Part shown: one piece after another, positions 47,422-58,300 of the stretch
Position numbering within the stretch: position 1 is the first letter of the stretch
Layout: each line of letters starts with the position of its first letter
DNA from: Acanthamoeba castellanii str. Neff
Taxonomy: Eukaryota; Discosea; Longamoebia; Acanthamoebidae
Assembly (NCBI RefSeq): GCF_000313135.1
Contig: NW_004457260.1
Span: 235,735 to 299,734 of the forward strand
Length of the DNA: 64,000 nucleotides
Direction of reading: 5' to 3'
The notes under the pieces: generated by a model
The model's database searches: none
The model's input: only the letters and a program-made list of their open reading frames with translations
Told to the model about the DNA's origin: nothing
Translations under genes and position numbers: made by a program

Positions 47422-50400
47422 CTACTCCTGCTGGAGGGCGATGGAGTCCTCGCCGAGGAGGTTGCAGAGCTCGCGCAGCCGCTTGTGCATGGTGGGCATG
47501 CCCTGGAGCTGGGCCTCGAGCCGCATCTTCTCCTCCTTGAGCCCCATGCGCGCCGTGGCGTTGAGGGGCAGGAACTGCCAGCCGCCCTCGCCGTCGAACT
47601 GCAGCAGGTAGTTGTGGTACTGCCACAGCGACGGTCGGTGCGTTACCGTCAACAGCGTAATGCCTGACACGAGTGGGCAACATCAATGTAAGTTGCGTGT
47701 GTCGTGTGTGTCGTGTCGTGTCGTGTGTGTCGTGTGTGTCGTGTATGTCGTGTATGTCGTGTCGTGTCGTGTCGTACCGAGATCCTGGGCGTGGGCATAC
47801 ATCTTGCCCTCGACGTCGACGCTGACGGCCGAGGTGCACTCATCGAGAATGGCGTACTTGGGCCGGTGGTAGAACAGACGCGCCATCGCCACCCTCTGCT
47901 TCTCGCCGCCTGCACGAGCACCCCAGCATGTAAGAAGTTTGTCGTGTGCGTAGTGTCGTGTGCGGTGGTGCGTGTGTGTGTGTGTGTGTCGCGAGAGCGG
48001 GAGGGTACCGGAGAGGACGTCCTTCCAGTCGCTCACGGCATCCCAGCCGCCTTCCCGGACGACCACCTTGGTGAGGTTCACCCACTCCATTATGTCGTCC
48101 AGATCCTGGCAACGCAAATTTGCCATTCCATGAGTAATATTTAAATGTAGTGCGTATTTTTATTATTATTTTATTATTTATAAATAATAAAATAATAAAA
48201 TAATAAAAAATACGCACTACTAATTATTGTTGAAAATAAATAAATAAATAAATAATGGTACCTTGTCGGTGATGTTGGCGCTGTGCATGTCTTGGACGGT
48301 GTGCGGGTAGATGACCTGATCTCGCAGCGAGCCGATGGCGAGGTAGGGGCGTTGGGGAATGTAGAACATGTCCGAGATGCTCGGCTTCACCACCGAACCG
48401 CGGTACACCGGCCACAGACCGCCCTGCGTCGTGTGTCACACGCGCCACCATAGCGTGAGCTTGTGTGCTCTGTAGAGCCGAGACCTCGGTCTGGGCCGTT
48501 GGTCGTTGCAATGGGGCGCCGGGGGGGGGTGTCCACGTACGAGGATGCGGAAGAGCGAAGACTTGCCGCAGCCGTTGGGACCCGTGATGAGCAGGTGGCG
48601 GCCCGGGGTGACCTCGAACGAGAGGCTCTCCACCAGCACGTCTCCGTTGGGCGACACGATCGGCACCTGGACGCAGCACCACCCGGGGTTGTGTGAGTAC
48701 AGAGAGATCGTGCATTGTGTGTTGTGTGTGGTGTGTGTGTGTGTGTGTGTTCCATGGGCGTGTGCGGTAAGTGTGGTACCTTGTCGAATTGAATGTAGTC
48801 GGCCTCCTGCACGACGCCTTGGGGTTTGGTCAAATCGAGTGGCTCCGCAGGCTGTGGTGTGTGGTGTGTGGTGTGTGTGGTGTGTGTGGTTAGACAAAGA
48901 GCTTTCTGAGGGGCATGGTGGTACGTCAGCGCGGGGCAGTACAAGGAGTACCCCGTTGTCGTGGTGTCGGATCCGCTTCTCTTTCACGGTGGTCGACTCT
49001 TCTTCCGCATCGTCCTCATCGCTGTCCTCTCCGTCGGGTTCACCCTTGATGCGCTTTGCCTTTGCGCCGTCGTCATCGTCGTCCACGTTGTTGATCATTG
49101 TCTTGACGAACTTGCCGTCGTGCATATCCTCGAACACGTCCTTTTTTTTTTCAAACCGCATAAGCAACACAACACAACACACACGACACACGCACCACAG
49201 CACACGCACGACCGCACACGACGGGCGCAGATTGACAGAGGAGGATAGACGCGTACAAGCATGTCGGTGACGCGCGTGACGTAGCCGTCGAGCTCGCTGA
49301 TCTGCTTCTGGGCAAGCATGATGCGCTCCACGGCGTCGGCACTGTCGAGCAGCAGCTTGCGGGCCACGATGTAGTTCTGCGTGCGGTCGCCCATCGACGA
49401 AAGTCCCTCCACAGTACCCGTGGCTGCCACCACAAATTCAACATTTTATAACAATTAAATATTAATCATTAATACAACGACAAGTTTACATTTCAAAGTA
49501 ATATTTATGTTGATATAAAATGTAAAATATGACTGTGAAAAGAATTAAAAAAATAATGGGAGTTGTACCTTTTTCGATTTTCTGTTGCTTGTAGTCGGCG
49601 AGGAAGGTGGGGAAGGCGATGATGTTCATGCCGATGGCGCTCCACACGTACTTCATGAGGAAGCCCTCGAGCATGGTGTAGAACACGCGCTGCTGGAAGA
49701 TGAGGTTCATGTGCTTGACCAGCGCGTAGTAGCTCCGGGCGATCACCCCGTGCTCGATCTTGTGCCCGCGGTAGAACGCGATCTCCTCGGCGTTCGTGAT
49801 CAGTCTGCTGTGCACGAACCGCAGCTGGCCCTCCAACGCTGTGCGTATGGCATGCGGCGTTAGCCTCTGTGTGCGTGTGTCGTGTGCGGTGGTGCGTGTG
49901 CGGCAAGGTGGCGTACCGGCCTGCTTGGCGACGAGGGCGCCGAAGGGCGGTGACATACGGCGCAGCAGTTTGCTGGTGAGCCATACGCACATGACGCCGC
50001 CCGCCAGAGGCGGCAGGCCGCTCATGAAGCCGGCCTGGCGCGTGATCAGCACCCACAGCTGCACCACCATCAACACCTGGAATGCGACGCATGCGGCCAA
50101 TAAATAATAGATTATTAGAATTCACACATACAGACACCACACACACGAAAAAGGGCAAGCCAGGTGGTCGGTGGGCACGTACGACGTCGAACATGGGCTT
50201 GGACAGCTGGGAGTAGAGGGAGGCGAGGTGGGAGCTGAACTTGGAGACGTCCTCGGTGAGGCACTGGTCGGCGTTGGTCAGCCGGCTGTCCAGGTTGCCC
50301 ACGCGGTAGTAGGTCTCCGACTCCATGTACTTCTGGTACAGGTGGTCCGACATCCGCGTGCGGAAGGCGATGGCCAACTTGTCCTCCAAGTACCTATAAA

Positions 50401-51263
50401 GTTGTGCGATGGGTTAGGGCAACTCGCTGTGGTGCGTGTGCGCGTGCGTGTGCGTGTGCGGTACTTGATCATGGAGTTGGTGTAAACGGCGGGAACCGAG
50501 AGAGCGAGCCACTTGGCCAGCAGCCACATGAAAGCGAAGGGGGAGCGACCCACGATGGACCTGACGATTTGACCTGTCGGCGGGTCGCGTATGTGTTTTG
50601 TGTTTTGGTTAGCACAACAGGAAGGCAGGCGTGTAGTTTCTCTCTAGGCGATGATGGTGATGAGAGGTACCATCGATGTAGGCAACGTAGATGCTGAGCA
50701 GGGTCCGGGTGAACAAGAAGAACGTGTGCATGCCAAGAATGCCCGCTTCCTGCACAAGCGCGTGAGTGGTCCCATGTGATGCACAAGTACGCTAAGCAAC
50801 GAGAGAGAGAGAGATGGTGATACCTTGCTGTAGATGGAAGGCAGCACGATGCGGAGGAGCCGCCCAAGGCGCTTGTAGAACTGCTGGCGATTGAACTGGG
50901 GCTTGGCCTTCACCACCACTCCAGTTGTTGCCTCCTGCAAAGTGTTCATTTAATTAAAGGAATTCCTTTAATTAAATTCCAAATCCCAATTGGGATGATC
51001 CATGGCGCAAATCTTGGGAAAAAATAAAATAAAATAAAAAGTATAATCGTAAAGACGTGGGAGAGGCAGAGGCTCACCTCAAGTGCATCTTGTTGCGCCC
51101 TGTGCTCCTTCTCGGCTTCCATCTGATTTACTCGCTTTCGGGTGAGGTAGACGCCGGCCCCGACAGATGCGAGAATACCCAGCCCCGACACTAGGTGCCG
51201 TTTGGTGACATTCTCGCGCAGCAGGCGCGTCAACGCCTCCACCGAGATGGGTGTCGAGCTCAT
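47422..51263 (-). CDS. Peroxisomal-type ABC half-transporter (ABCD family)
   Basis: About fourteen exons. ATG 51263 opens [20 protein letters not shown] and a first helix ([20 protein letters not shown]). The transmembrane domain follows, with [20 protein letters not shown], the ABCD-specific loop, and [16 protein letters not shown], the EAA-like motif of ALD proteins. An acidic insert ([13 protein letters not shown]) precedes the ATPase: Walker [13 protein letters not shown]-loop FYIPQRPY, signature [14 protein letters not shown], Walker [12 protein letters not shown]-loop THRPS. All nucleotide-binding motifs are intact. By family, dimers import very-long-chain acyl-CoAs into peroxisomes. 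The acidic insert is longer than usual. Introns carry GTGTC repeats and AT palindromes. Confidence 0.9.
48147..48220. repeat. Long inverted repeat in ABCD intron
   Basis: The outer 14 bases (GTAGTGCGTATTTT at 48147-48160) are exactly mirrored at the other end, 48207-48220, and the A/T-only interior continues the pairing with few mismatches, so the whole 74 bases fold back. Confidence 0.85.
50948..50996. repeat. Two adjacent perfect palindromes in ABCD intron
   Basis: 50948-50977 is a 30-base perfect palindrome centred on GGAATTCC. 50983-50996 is a second, 14-base palindrome centred on AATT. Both lie in an intron near the 5' end of the ABCD gene. Confidence 0.9.
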
Positions 51264-51507
51264 CTGCCCCAATTCGATTGAAATGGAACAGTCAATTGAT
51301 AGAAATGGTGGAAAATTGAGAGCGATTTAATCGAAGAATGAGAGACCCGAATACGGCACGAGAACGGGTGCTTGTACCACGACCTACCGGCGTCCTAGTG
51401 AAGATGCCCACTCGGCGCTCGCGAAGTGGCCGGAAAGCTGAAGCACTCTCACTGCGAAAAACGCGACGAAAAAGAGCTCTTTAAAATTATAACAAATATA
51501 AAATTGA

Positions 51508-51861
51508 TCTTTGGCACTTTGGCAACCAACCAAGGTTTGCTATTGGCTGGTGAATTTACCAACGGCACATGTGCTCGCTGTCCTACTTCTACCTGCGTCC
51601 GCGTGGGGAGGCTACATTCATCATCAACTTGATCCTTCTGCTGAGCACCGGCCGCTTCGAGCCGCCTCTACGTCGCCTACTGCACGGTCGGCTTGCAGCC
51701 CCGTCCCGTCGTCCGAGCCCTAGGCGTCTTTGGTCTGCTTCAGCTCTACTGCTTCATCAACTGGCTGCGCTCGTTCCTGCTCCCCGACTCCTTCCGCATC
51801 ATCTTCAGCCAGATCTGCGCTTTGTTTCAAACGGGCAGCATCCCAGTCCAAGCACTAGATT
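51508..51861 (+). pseudogene. Fragment of an STT3 oligosaccharyltransferase gene
   Basis: Successive pieces in different frames match the STT3 catalytic subunit: SAWGGY, then FIINLILLLSTGRF, then SRLYVAYCTVG, LQP, and RALGVFGLLQLYCFINWLRS, followed by a weakening tail and a stop. The order is that of STT3 (GGY...GRF-S-RLYVAY...GFQP...LGVFGLLQ). At least two frame changes occur, and the segment between the YVAY strand and the xQP motif is deleted. No N-terminal catalytic region is present in the window. A decayed, non-functional fragment. Confidence 0.75.
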
Positions 51862-51968
51862 AATTACAAGAAATCAATCCAAAAAATATCGGGGTCGGGT
51901 CTTGGGGGTGAAAACCGACCTAGAATCGGAAACCAAAGCACTTCACCCAGACAAAGCAAACAACACTC

Positions 51969-52412
51969 ATGGAGCCGGCGAAGAGATGCAAGACGGAGGG
52001 GTGCGACAACTTTGCCGGTAGCGACGGCCAGTGCAACGCGTGCCGCCGGGGCGAGACGCCCGACGCGGAGAAGCGCAAGCGCGAGGATGAAGCGGCCAAG
52101 GCCGCCGAGGAGCGGGCGCGGGCCGACAAGAAGCGCAAGCTGGACGAGTACCGCGAGGCTCAGGCCCCGTGCGCCCGGTGCGGCGGGCGCGAGGTGCTCA
52201 CGCTCTACAACAAGGCGCCGGACAACTGCTACGCCACGCTGCCGTCGGGCCGCGAGCTCGAGGGCGGCTTCCCGACGCTGGACGGCCTCACCCACCACGA
52301 AGGGGTTGACATGAAGGTCTGCCTCGGGTGCGGCACCATTGTCGGGTTCGACTCCGAAGCGATCCGGGCCGTGCTCCAGCAAGAAGAAGAACGAGCAGAG
52401 CAGGACGACTAG
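51969..52412 (+). CDS. Orphan zinc-ribbon/coiled-coil protein
   Basis: Single exon, 147 residues, ATG 51969. The N-terminus has C-x4-C...C-x2-C (CKTEGCDNFAGSDGQCNAC). A basic and acidic helix of 45 residues follows (EKRKREDEAAKAAEERARAD). A second cysteine set is PCARCGG and KVCLGCGTIVGF (C-x2-C...C-x2-C), a zinc-ribbon spacing. It ends in an acidic tail. It resembles small nuclear or ribosome-associated zinc proteins, but I do not recognise the family. Codon use matches neighbours. Confidence 0.7.
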   Translation: MEPAKRCKTEGCDNFAGSDGQCNACRRGETPDAEKRKREDEAAKAAEERARADKKRKLDEYREAQAPCARCGGREVLTLYNKAPDNCYATLPSGRELEGGFPTLDGLTHHEGVDMKVCLGCGTIVGFDSEAIRAVLQQEEERAEQDD

Positions 52413-52490
52413 TAATCGTTTTCTTGTTCTTTTTTAAAAAAAGATAAAGAACGAAAAGCGAAGCAGCACAGAACGAAGAAGCGGATGGGG

Positions 52491-54019
52491 CTACTTGCGA
52501 AATGTGGGATCCAGCAGGCGGGCATAGGGCGAGCGCAGCAACTTCTGCCTCAACCCTTCCTCGTCGAGTTCCTGGTCGTCGTCCTCCTTTTTCATCAGCT
52601 TCTCTTTGACAAGCTCATCAAAGTTCTCGGCCAGGAATCGCTCGCCAGCTGGGTTGTGATTTGTTGTTGTTGTGTGGTATGTGGTGTGTGAGCCCACACC
52701 ACGCACGTCCCACACAACAGGTCCAAGGCAAGCCAGTACCTTGTTTGGTGTATTTAGCCCAGAGCCGTTGCCTGGCCTGCTCGAGGTTGTTGTACAGCTC
52801 CTGGACGTGGTCCGCCGTCACCGAGCGCGGGTCATCCATCCACCTGGAGTTGGAATAGTTTCTCAATCCGGCCTGTCGCGGGCGACAGATAGTGAAGCAG
52901 GTGTTCCGTACTCTTGCCGAATGCGCGTCTCTTCTTCCTCGAACTCTTCGTTGAAGCCAATAAACTCGGGCATGTTCTGCACATGTTCGTGCTGAATGCG
53001 CAGCAGCTCATTTTCCTGGTCCAGCTCTGCGCAGGTGACAAGCGTGGTACCGTAAGCAAGGCAAGGCAAGGCAAGAACACACCCGGCCTGGACCCTTCCA
53101 CATTATGCCAGGTACACACACAACACACAACACACACAACACACAACACACACAACACACACAACACACACAACACACACAACACACAACGTAATGTATG
53201 CGTACTTCGGAAGAGGAGCACGTTGGTGTCGTCCTCGTAGGTATCGTCTTCCTGATGGAGGCGTCGAGCAAATTCGTTTACCTCCAACAGCGTCTCGTGC
53301 TCCTCGGCCGACATGTTCACTGCAGTGCAATCACAAACCACATTACCATCAGTGGGCCCGTGTCGTGTGCGTGTGCGTGTGTGCGTATGTGTGCGTGTGA
53401 ACGTGTGTGTCAAGGACTAGCGTGCGCACGTTGCTGGGACGTCGTGGCAAGCGGGGCATCGAACAGCACCGACTCATCCCACCTCTCTTCGTCTTCTTCA
53501 GTCTCCTCCTCGTCGGCGAATCGGGCCAGCTTGCTGTGCACCTTCTTCTTCTCCTCCCGCTGCATCTGCATCGCTGGTTGGTCGTGGGCCGACGGCCCGC
53601 GGTTGATGCCCTCGAACTTGTCCAGGAACTTGTAGAGATCGGGGAACGCCCGTCGTCGGGCCTCCACCTCTTGGGGCGTCAAACGTGGCACCTGCATCTC
53701 CTCCTGATTCCCTCCTTCCTCTTCACCTGCGCCGATCCCGGCTGTTTGTTGTTCATCTTCCGTAGTGAGCATTTGCATCGAAGCATCCACTACACGAATG
53801 AAGAAGAAGGGAGGGATTGTACGAGCTCGTACAAGATCGCAAATTTTCAGATTGGGCGGGATTACGAGGGGGAGGCGAAGATTGCGGACGAGTTCTGGCA
53901 TCGCGGCCAGGAGGGGCGCTTTTACCCCCCTTGTTGGCCTTGATTTTGTCCATAATCGCTCGCATCGGCAACATCGATTTCTGGGAACTGATTATGCCTC
54001 GATTCTGCGTGTTGGCCAT
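52491..54019 (-). CDS. Orphan coiled-coil protein
   Basis: About six exons. ATG 54019 (MANTQNRGIISSQKSMLPMR) begins a basic, disordered N-terminus. Then come LTPQEVEARRRAFPDLYKFL, a charged middle (ADEEETEEDEERWDES), helical EEHETLLEVNEFARRLHQED, NELLRIQHEHVQNMPEFIGF with NEEFEEEETRIRQEYG, DHVQELYNNLEQARQRLW and a C-terminal KLLRSPYARLLDPTFRK. Mostly coiled coil. No named family is recognised. One intron carries the 48-base block shared with the gene at 44338. Confidence 0.6.
53082..53129. repeat. 48-bp block shared with 45043-45090 (copy 2)
   Basis: Lies inside an intron of the minus-strand coiled-coil gene, antisense to its host. Identical over 48 bases to the exon/intron border at 45043-45090; the flanking CACACA repeat follows in both. 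Confidence 0.95.
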
Positions 54020-54210
54020 GGTGGCGAATGCAGCCCAGGACGGCCGCATTGTTCGTGCCGTTGTTGAGGTCAAGTGAGAACCCTCAATTGCCCGCATGAA
54101 GCATCCACATCTTGCTGGCGCCCTCATCTCTTCTGAACAAAACAAGAAGAAAATAAAAAACCTAGGAAGAAAATAAAGAATAAAGCTGTGCAACAAGGAG
54201 CACAGTCGAC

Positions 54211-56350
54211 ATGGAGAAGCTCAAGGAGCTGTTGCTCTTCTTCGACCGGCACCCCCACCCGCCCAAGAGCTGCCGCCACGAGCCTTTCGTATGTTACCCT
54301 TTCTTTTCTTTTAAAGCCAAAAATTGCACTTTTCCTGACAGCGTTGGTCGCCTCCTCAGCTGAGTGAGGTGCAAGCGGCATGCGTGGAGATGATGGCAAG
54401 AGACGGTCCGGTCTCGCTGATGGACAACACCCAAGGCCAGCTGTGCCCCTCTTACCCACTGCAGATCGTCCTCCCGCACGCCACCGAGGTGCGTCCCTGC
54501 CCACAGAATAACCCAACTCCCCAGTCGCGCAGTGAGTGCAGTGAGTGCAGTGCGTGCATGTCGTGTGTCGTGTGTCGTGTGTCGCGTGTCGCGTGTCGCG
54601 TGTCGTGTGTGACTGAGGTTGTTGGGTGCAGGAGGATACGGCCAAGATTGCTGTTGCTGTAGAAAGGGCCAAATACGCCCGGTATGACCGCCCGTGGCCT
54701 GAGCAGGCTCACCCATGACTTACAGCACCACGAGCTCAGGTACCGCCAGCGATTTGCCGTTCCCGCGTTCGCCTACCGCGGCAGCTGGGTGTGCCGATCA
54801 GCCGCGCCGTCCGACCTGGAGCACATCCAGAGCTACGTGCCGTGGTTCGTCTTCTCATCATTGCCGCCCCCCCCCGCGCTTCTTTCTAAGTCCCTACTAA
54901 CACTCAACCTTGGCACTCCCGTTACTCGCGTGACCTCAGCGACGACGCCGAAACCCACTATCAACACGACCGGGCTCTTCTGTCCCAATTTTCAGTGCAC
55001 TACGTACGGCCAAACTGTGAGTGTTGTGTGTTGTGTTGTGTCTTGTGCGGTGGTGCGTGTGGCAGTCGCTTGGTATGTGGTCATGCGGTGGTGATCGATT
55101 GATTGGTTGCGTGGACTTCAACAGTTGTTGAATATGATGTCCGAGGAGACGGTGGAGGAGCATGGCGTGCGGTGCTGCCTGGCGGAGCAGGTGGCGTCGC
55201 GTGAGCTGTACTCTTCTCCGCCGCTCCAGCTCTGCGTCGTGCCCTACCCTGGCGTCAAACTCTTCGACACCTGGCGCCAGGGCGGCTACAACGGTTGCAT
55301 TCCGCCCCCGACCACCTTCGCACTGATAGCACGCATTGACGTTTAGTATGTGTGTGTGTGTGTGTGTGTGTGTGTCGTGTGTGTCGTGTGTGTGTGTTGC
55401 GCCGACGTAACAGGCAACATTCCGTATGACTGGAGCAAGTGTTCTGCGGAGTTGGAGATCCCAGCGCAGCTTCACGCTGCCGACGATGAATGGCCGGAGC
55501 ACAAATCCTGGGACTTAGGTACGGCGTTGCCCGACACAATCAGCAGCAGCAGAGCATTCACCACGACCACGACCACCACCACCACGACTCAATTTGAATA
55601 CAACAATGTGCCTGCAGTCACGCTCACGCAGAAGTATTTCGGACTCATGCTGTCGCTGCTGGTACGCGGCGGAGGAGGGCTCCTGGTTCACTGCCGCTCG
55701 GGGTGGGATCGAACGCCCATGTGGCTGTCGCTTTTAAGGTGATGCATAACACACGCAAGACGGCACACAACATGGCACACAACACAACTCACGACATGGA
55801 CCTCGCGTTCAGGTTGTCCTTGTGGGCGGATGGGGAGGTGCACCAATCGCTCAGTGCCGACGAGATTGTCTACCTGACCGTGGCCTATGTACATAGTTCA
55901 CTCAGGTCCGTGCAATGTTTATCAGTCATTTCTAACCATTATTGTGCACTTTTCCTCCTCTAGGATTGGCTCTTGTTTGGGTACATATCATATATTCCTA
56001 AATACTACCTGTAAGTATTTCATCTGGTGATTGCGCTCATTGACCGTTCTTTGGTGGGTGGTAATTGGTGCAGCCACGACTTTGCGGGGCGTCGATCGAA
56101 GGGGCAGGAGATAATGCTGTTCACCTTCCACTTCCTCCTGGCGGTCCTGTCGGCCGACTACTCGGTCCACACCCACATCCGCCGTCAAGCTTCCAAAGCC
56201 TCCACCGGCAAGAGCGAAGCCGGCGCAGCAGTCCTGGAGCAGGATGTGGGCGAGCCATCAGCTCACTCGGCGGAGACGAGGGAGCGCAAGCTGCGCGACG
56301 TCCACCACCTGTTCACGCAAGCCTACGCCCAGTGCTTCTTCAAAACATAG
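54211..56350 (+). CDS. Myotubularin-related phosphatase MTMR14 (Jumpy)-like
   Basis: About nine exons. ATG 54211 gives MEKLKELLLFFDRHPHPP. Later blocks: YPLQIVLPHATE, FAYRGSWVCRSAAPSD, LCVVPYPGVKLFDTWR, NIPYDWSKCSAELEIPA, then the active site LLVHCRSGWDRTPMWLSLLR with CX5R intact, and RLSLWADGEVHQSLSADEIV with YLTVAYDWLLFG. This run after the P-loop is diagnostic for MTMR14, which removes the 3-phosphate from PI3P and PI(3,5)P2 and limits autophagy. The catalytic Cys and Arg are present, so the enzyme should be active. The C-terminus is short (ends CFFKT), lacking the long tail of animal MTMR14. Confidence 0.88.
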
Positions 56351-56414
56351 CGAATGGAACAAGACGAATTCAATCAAGCGATTAATAAAAATAAAATAAA
56401 ATAAAATAACATGC

Positions 56415-58066
56415 TTATTTTCGACGCATGAGGAAGACGCCCAGGAGAACGCCCATCGCAGCTGGGAGGACCGCACTGGCGAGGAGGCCCCAACCTTGAC
56501 CTTCGTCGGGAACCGGGACTGGGTTGTTTTGGAAGTGATGGACCCATGCCCTGTCGAAGTCACGCGTCAGTTTAAACTGGTCGGACTTGATGGCCATCAA
56601 AAGCGAAGCTTGGGCGCAGGCTTACTCAAAATTCTCACGCCTCTCGCCGTCGTGGTCCTGATCAAAGAGTACCACCACGTTGGTCTTGCCGACAAAGGCC
56701 CAGATCGAGGGCCGTGCTGAGTTGTACGTTAGCTCGTGCAGGACCTGGCGGACCACCTCGGCCTGGCTCAGCTGGAACTGGAGCAGCTTCACCGATTCGA
56801 GGCGGTAGCGCACTCGGTCGTCATCCGCAGCACGGAGCCACACTTGGACCTGCAAGAATGGCCATTGATGAGGCAGCACGTGTACTGGCACTCCGGCGGC
56901 GGCCGCGATCTCCTTCAGGTGGGTCGTAAGGATGTTGGTGGCGTCTTCACCGACGATTAGGTCGCGGTAGCTCAGGTCTATGTAGGTCAGCTTGGGCAGG
57001 CAGCGCTCTACCACTGCCCGCGACGACGCGCGGACGACCACTGCGCGCTTCGCCATTTCCACGATCTCGAGTAGTTCGCCCTGCGGGAGCCGGAGCCGCG
57101 GAAGCATGTGCTCTCGGTGGAAGGCAGCTTCGGCATGTCCGATCCAGGTCTCGTAGAGTTGGCTGGGCGTGGCTGAGACAGCCGTGGCCGTTGGTGTAGA
57201 GGTGGCCGTTGCTGTTGCTGTCGTGGACGTTGCTGTAGGGCCAGCCTTCGCTGGACAGGCCGTTGGTATAGAGGTGGCCGTTGCTGTCGAGGCGGTCGAT
57301 GCAGTACGTTGGAGCTGTTGTTGAGCAGTGGTGGGTACTTTTTTTGTGGTTGGTTGTACCACCAGCTTCTTGCCACTCTTCTTCTGTGTCTTCTTCTTCT
57401 TCTTCTCCTTTTTGCCGCTCGAGGTCGGCGATTGCTGCTGTGTTGTCTTGTGTGATGTGAGTTGCGGTTGCACGAGAGGGTGCCTTGTTGTGCGGTGTGA
57501 GTGTCGCGTTATGGTAGGAATCATCAAGAGGGTACCTGCGCTGCCGTGAAGGTGTCGGCGTCGGTGATGGCATAGGCCAATTCTCCTTCCCGCTCTACCG
57601 CTTTCCACGCAGCGATCATCTGTTGAGCTCCTCCACTTGCGCCCGCCACCTTGAGCAGCAAGACGGCGCACATCACACCTTTGTCCAGAGTGGCCCACGG
57701 CGTCGGTTCTGGGTCGAATGCAGTGCCAGCATCAGTAATTACTCTTTTTTTTAATTTATTTAATTGTAAAATTAAAAATATAATAAAATAAATTAATACA
57801 CCACGTTTGTACCCACCCGTATGATGGTAACGATTGAGCACCATCCTAATGTTGTGGAACTGCTTGGCATAAATGGAATGCTTCCCCTTTCGCTTGGGCC
57901 ACACGCTAGCCAACTCATCTAGAAGCAGGCGCACATCTTGAGGGTTTTTTGGTTGCACTCCCTCGGATCTCGCCAACTGCTGAAGATGCGGGCGCAGCAA
58001 GGCCTCCATATTTGAGAAGAAGCCATTCAGTTTCGCGAAGGCGTGAAAGGTGACGGGACCCTCCAT
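56415..58066 (-). CDS. Orphan tail-anchored protein
   Basis: About five exons. ATG 58066 (MEGPVTFHAFAKLNGFFSNM) starts a helical domain (ALLRPHLQQLARSEGVQPKN, LLLDELASVWPKRKGKHSIY). A Lys/Thr/Pro low-complexity linker may be partly intronic. Next is an alpha/beta-looking domain: ELLEIVEMAKRAVVVRASSR, KLTYIDLSYRDLIVGEDATN, VPVHVLPHQWPFLQVQVWLR, FVGKTNVVVLFDQDHDGE. The last 25 residues form a single hydrophobic helix (LLASAVLPAAMGVLLGVFLM) followed by RRK, a tail anchor of the ER or mitochondrial outer membrane type. No family recognised. The 3' end converges on MTMR14 with 64 bases between. Confidence 0.6.
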
Positions 58067-58300
58067 CTTGGGATGTAGTTGGGGCCGTTTTAGTTTCTTA
58101 TTTGTTTTCGTTTTCGTTTTCGTTTTGTTTTTCGAACTACCTATTTCTATTCACCTAAATTGAAAAGAAAGAAAACTAAACTAACGGCGTTAGATCGATT
58201 TGGCGGGAACGTTTGAACGGAGGGGTGCAGGTCACCAACGCGTTCCCGCCACCAACACTACATTTTCTTCAAAGACTGGACAAGGGAGTGCGACATTTCA

